DNA of 64,000 bases from Rhynchopus sp. YZ270_cl-10 (taxonomy: Eukaryota; Euglenozoa; Diplonemea; Diplonemida; Diplonemidae): assembly GCA_964035575.1 (NCBI GenBank), contig OZ037893.1, forward strand, positions 992,001-1,056,000, read 5' to 3'. A model generated the notes under the pieces. That model ran no database searches and was not told the origin of the DNA. It saw only the letters and a program-made list of their open reading frames with translations. Made by a program: the position numbers and the translations under genes. How positions within the stretch are numbered: the stretch's first letter is position 1; the number at the start of each line of letters is the position of its first letter. Below, in pieces: positions 62,395-64,000 of this stretch.

Positions 62395-64000
62395 ATGGAG
62401 CGCCCGCCCTTTGAGACGAGTAATAGCAATGCATCGTTGCAGAGTGGGACTGGGAAGAGGATGCAGGCGAGTCAGCATACACGGCGATGGAGTCGGAGTC
62501 GGTCTGTGAAAAGCGTTGGCAGCAAACGATCGCGGCGGAGCGACGACGAAGACGACGACGACGGCAACAACTACATCGTGCAGCTCCACGAACTCCCCGA
62601 GCTCCGTCAAGAGGCCATGCTCTTCCTCGAGGAAATGCTGCACGACAAAGAAAAACACTTCGCCCCATGGCGGCAACGTCTGTTCCGTGCAATCTACTCT
62701 ACAAGACGCATGGACACAATCATTCTCACAGTTATCTTCATAAACTGCATATTTCTTGCCTTAGACGACCCAATCGCAAACGATTCATCAGACAACACAG
62801 TTGTCCAGGTCACCAATGTTTACGCAGAACCCATCTTCACCGCAGTTTTCGCCATAGAAATGACGGTCAAAATTATTGCACAGGGTGTCATATTACCCAA
62901 AATCGCGTATCTTCGTGATCCGTGGAATGTTCTCGACTTTGTGATCGTTTTGTGCGGATTTATTACGTTCATGATTACTGCGGTGCAAGGAGATAAAAAA
63001 GCGGTTCCCGCATTTATCGGAATAATCCGCGCCGTGCGTCTTCTCAAACCGTTGAAGGCGATGAACAAAGCGAAGGAGGTCGAGCTGGTGGTTTCGTCGC
63101 TGCTGTCTGCTTTGCCGCAGCTTTTTGATGTGGTTGTGCTGTACATGTTTTTTGTGTTGATCATGGGGATTGTTGGTGTGCAGTTGTGGAAAGGCACTTT
63201 GTCGCATTCATGCCATTTCAGTAGTCGAATATTTGTGGAAAGTTTATTCCGTGAAGGGCACATCAGCGCTGAGGTGTTTCTTGATGCGGCAGGTAATTTT
63301 TCGGTTCAATCTGATGTGGCGGCGCAGTACTTTGAGGTCATTCATTTCCAGCATATGGACGATGGTGTCGAAGTCTGCAGAAGCCCACCTACCATAGCAG
63401 GTGACCCATTGGAAATAGGCGGCTTCGGCTGCCCTTACTTCTACGAATGTAGAAACGGGGCAAACCCTTTCATGGGGATGGTGTCATTTGACGACATCTT
63501 CAAATCCTTCCTAACAACGTTCACCGTGATCACCCTAGAGGGCTGGGCGGACATCATGTACGTAACATTCCGGTCGACGTCGAAGCTGTCAGCGTTCTTC
63601 TTTTTTATTTCGGTGAGTTTTGGGTCCTTTTTTGTGATAAATCTGTCGCTTGTCATCATCAACAACGCATTTGTTTCTAACGTAGAGAGAATACGAGAAA
63701 ACGACTTATCACGAATGATCAAAGACGTTGCGACTGAGACAATAGAAGAAACGGAGGGGGGCCAGGAAAGTCTTTCCGCGACGTTGTCCCAGCGTTTCAT
63801 AAATGGATCTGTTGAAAAAACCCGGTGGTTGGTGACGCATCGGCTGTGGACTGCCTTTATCATCTTCATAGTTGTGGTAAATTGCATTCTGCTTGCCTCT
63901 GAATTTCATGGACAGCCCCACGAAATGTCTGAATTTGTCAAAATCGCGAGCTACGTCTTCACCGTAATCTACATCATGGAGCTGCTCTTAAAGCTTATTA
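62395..64000 (+). CDS. Voltage-gated cation channel (four-domain Cav/Nav type), 5' part
   Basis: The open frame runs from 62395 off the window end (535 codons so far). Residues 1-85 are cytoplasmic and basic/acidic (RRWSRSRSVKSVGSKRSRR, then a DDEDDDD run). Domain I follows: S1 IILTVIFINCIFLALDD; S2 EPIFTAVFAIEMTVKII; S3 WNVLDFVIVLCGFITFM; S4 IIRAVRLLKPLKAMNKAKEV with basic residues every third or fourth position; S5 VVLYMFFVLIMGIVGVQLW; a long turret with six Cys; pore helix and filter FTVITLEGWADIMY; S6 FFVINLSLVIINNAFV. A Glu in the filter (TLEGW) matches Ca2+-type channels in domain I. Domain II S1-S2 begins before the edge (LWTAFIIFIVVVNCILLASE). It may start at this ATG (aaaaatgg) or in an upstream exon: a ctctag acceptor lies at 62364. 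Confidence 0.9.
   Translation, partial: MERPPFETSNSNASLQSGTGKRMQASQHTRRWSRSRSVKSVGSKRSRRSDDEDDDDGNNYIVQLHELPELRQEAMLFLEEMLHDKEKHFAPWRQRLFRAIYSTRRMDTIILTVIFINCIFLALDDPIANDSSDNTVVQVTNVYAEPIFTAVFAIEMTVKIIAQGVILPKIAYLRDPWNVLDFVIVLCGFITFMITAVQGDKKAVPAFIGIIRAVRLLKPLKAMNKAKEVELVVSSLLSALPQLFDVVVLYMFFVLIMGIVGVQLWKGTLSHSCHFSSRIFVESLFREGHISAEVFLDAAGNFSVQSDVAAQYFEVIHFQHMDDGVEVCRSPPTIAGDPLEIGGFGCPYFYECRNGANPFMGMVSFDDIFKSFLTTFTVITLEGWADIMYVTFRSTSKLSAFFFFISVSFGSFFVINLSLVIINNAFVSNVERIRENDLSRMIKDVATETIEETEGGQESLSATLSQRFINGSVEKTRWLVTHRLWTAFIIFIVVVNCILLASEFHGQPHEMSEFVKIASYVFTVIYIMELLLKLI

Overview
This window is nuclear DNA of a eukaryote, most likely a heterotrophic protist. The evidence is spliceosomal introns in actin and at least seven other genes (donors mostly GTATG, acceptors CAG, commonly 45-260 bp), together with polyubiquitin, a UBE3A-type HECT ligase, an ATRX-type SNF2 helicase, a WDR54-like propeller protein, a TMEM230-like membrane protein, a cathepsin and a four-domain-type voltage-gated channel. 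I cannot name the lineage from sequence alone. Exons are GC-richer, above all in actin, cathepsin, polyubiquitin and the peroxidase. Spacers are AT-rich, with long T and A runs and many short dispersed repeats.

Layout. 1-2.7 kb is spacer. 2.7-4.3 kb is a TPR-C2-EF-hand gene and 4.8-6.8 kb an SLC26/SulP anion transporter with one intron. 6.8-9.2 kb is spacer with a striking hairpin-rich block. 9.2-10.5 kb is actin (3 exons). 11.1-12.1 kb is a 958-bp inverted-repeat element. 12.4-16.2 kb holds a secreted ankyrin-repeat protein and a long coiled-coil protein. 16.5-24.7 kb is an apparently intact two-ORF LINE on the minus strand, whose ORF2 carries OTU protease, APE endonuclease, reverse transcriptase and RNase H. 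25.5 kb is a secreted class I-like haem peroxidase. 27.9-31.2 kb is the UBE3A-like ligase. 32.2-33.8 kb holds two adjacent non-autonomous DNA elements. 34.4-35.4 kb is the TMEM230-like gene. 37.8-43.2 kb has cathepsin, polyubiquitin (with a 1-base deletion in one repeat), an EF-hand protein and a small unknown protein. 43.9-45.4 kb is the WDR54-like gene (5 exons). 48.4-52.0 kb is the SNF2 gene (3 exons). 53.3-61.0 kb is one gene whose first intron is 5.7 kb. 62.4 kb to the window end is the first part of a cation channel.

The most interesting material is non-coding. (1) The 5.7-kb intron at 54905-60587 holds a 4.56-kb inverted-repeat element. Inside that element lie a 702-bp inverted-repeat element with a 22-copy heptamer array, and a TA-flanked MITE whose left end was split by a TTAA-flanked element. 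(2) The TTAA-flanked element has a diverged relative at 32.6-33.8 kb. (3) At least six short repeat families are scattered through spacers and introns. One of them often begins directly after a polypyrimidine-AG, and another has inserted into a copy of the first with an 8-bp target duplication and supplies the 5' region and start codon of a gene. (4) The 3' splice site of the TMEM230-like gene is duplicated. (5) The 8.0-8.9 kb block is a run of near-perfect hairpins.

The genes do not form a pathway. They are individually transcribed housekeeping and membrane or secreted functions: cytoskeleton, ubiquitin system, chromatin, transport, proteolysis and Ca2+ signalling.
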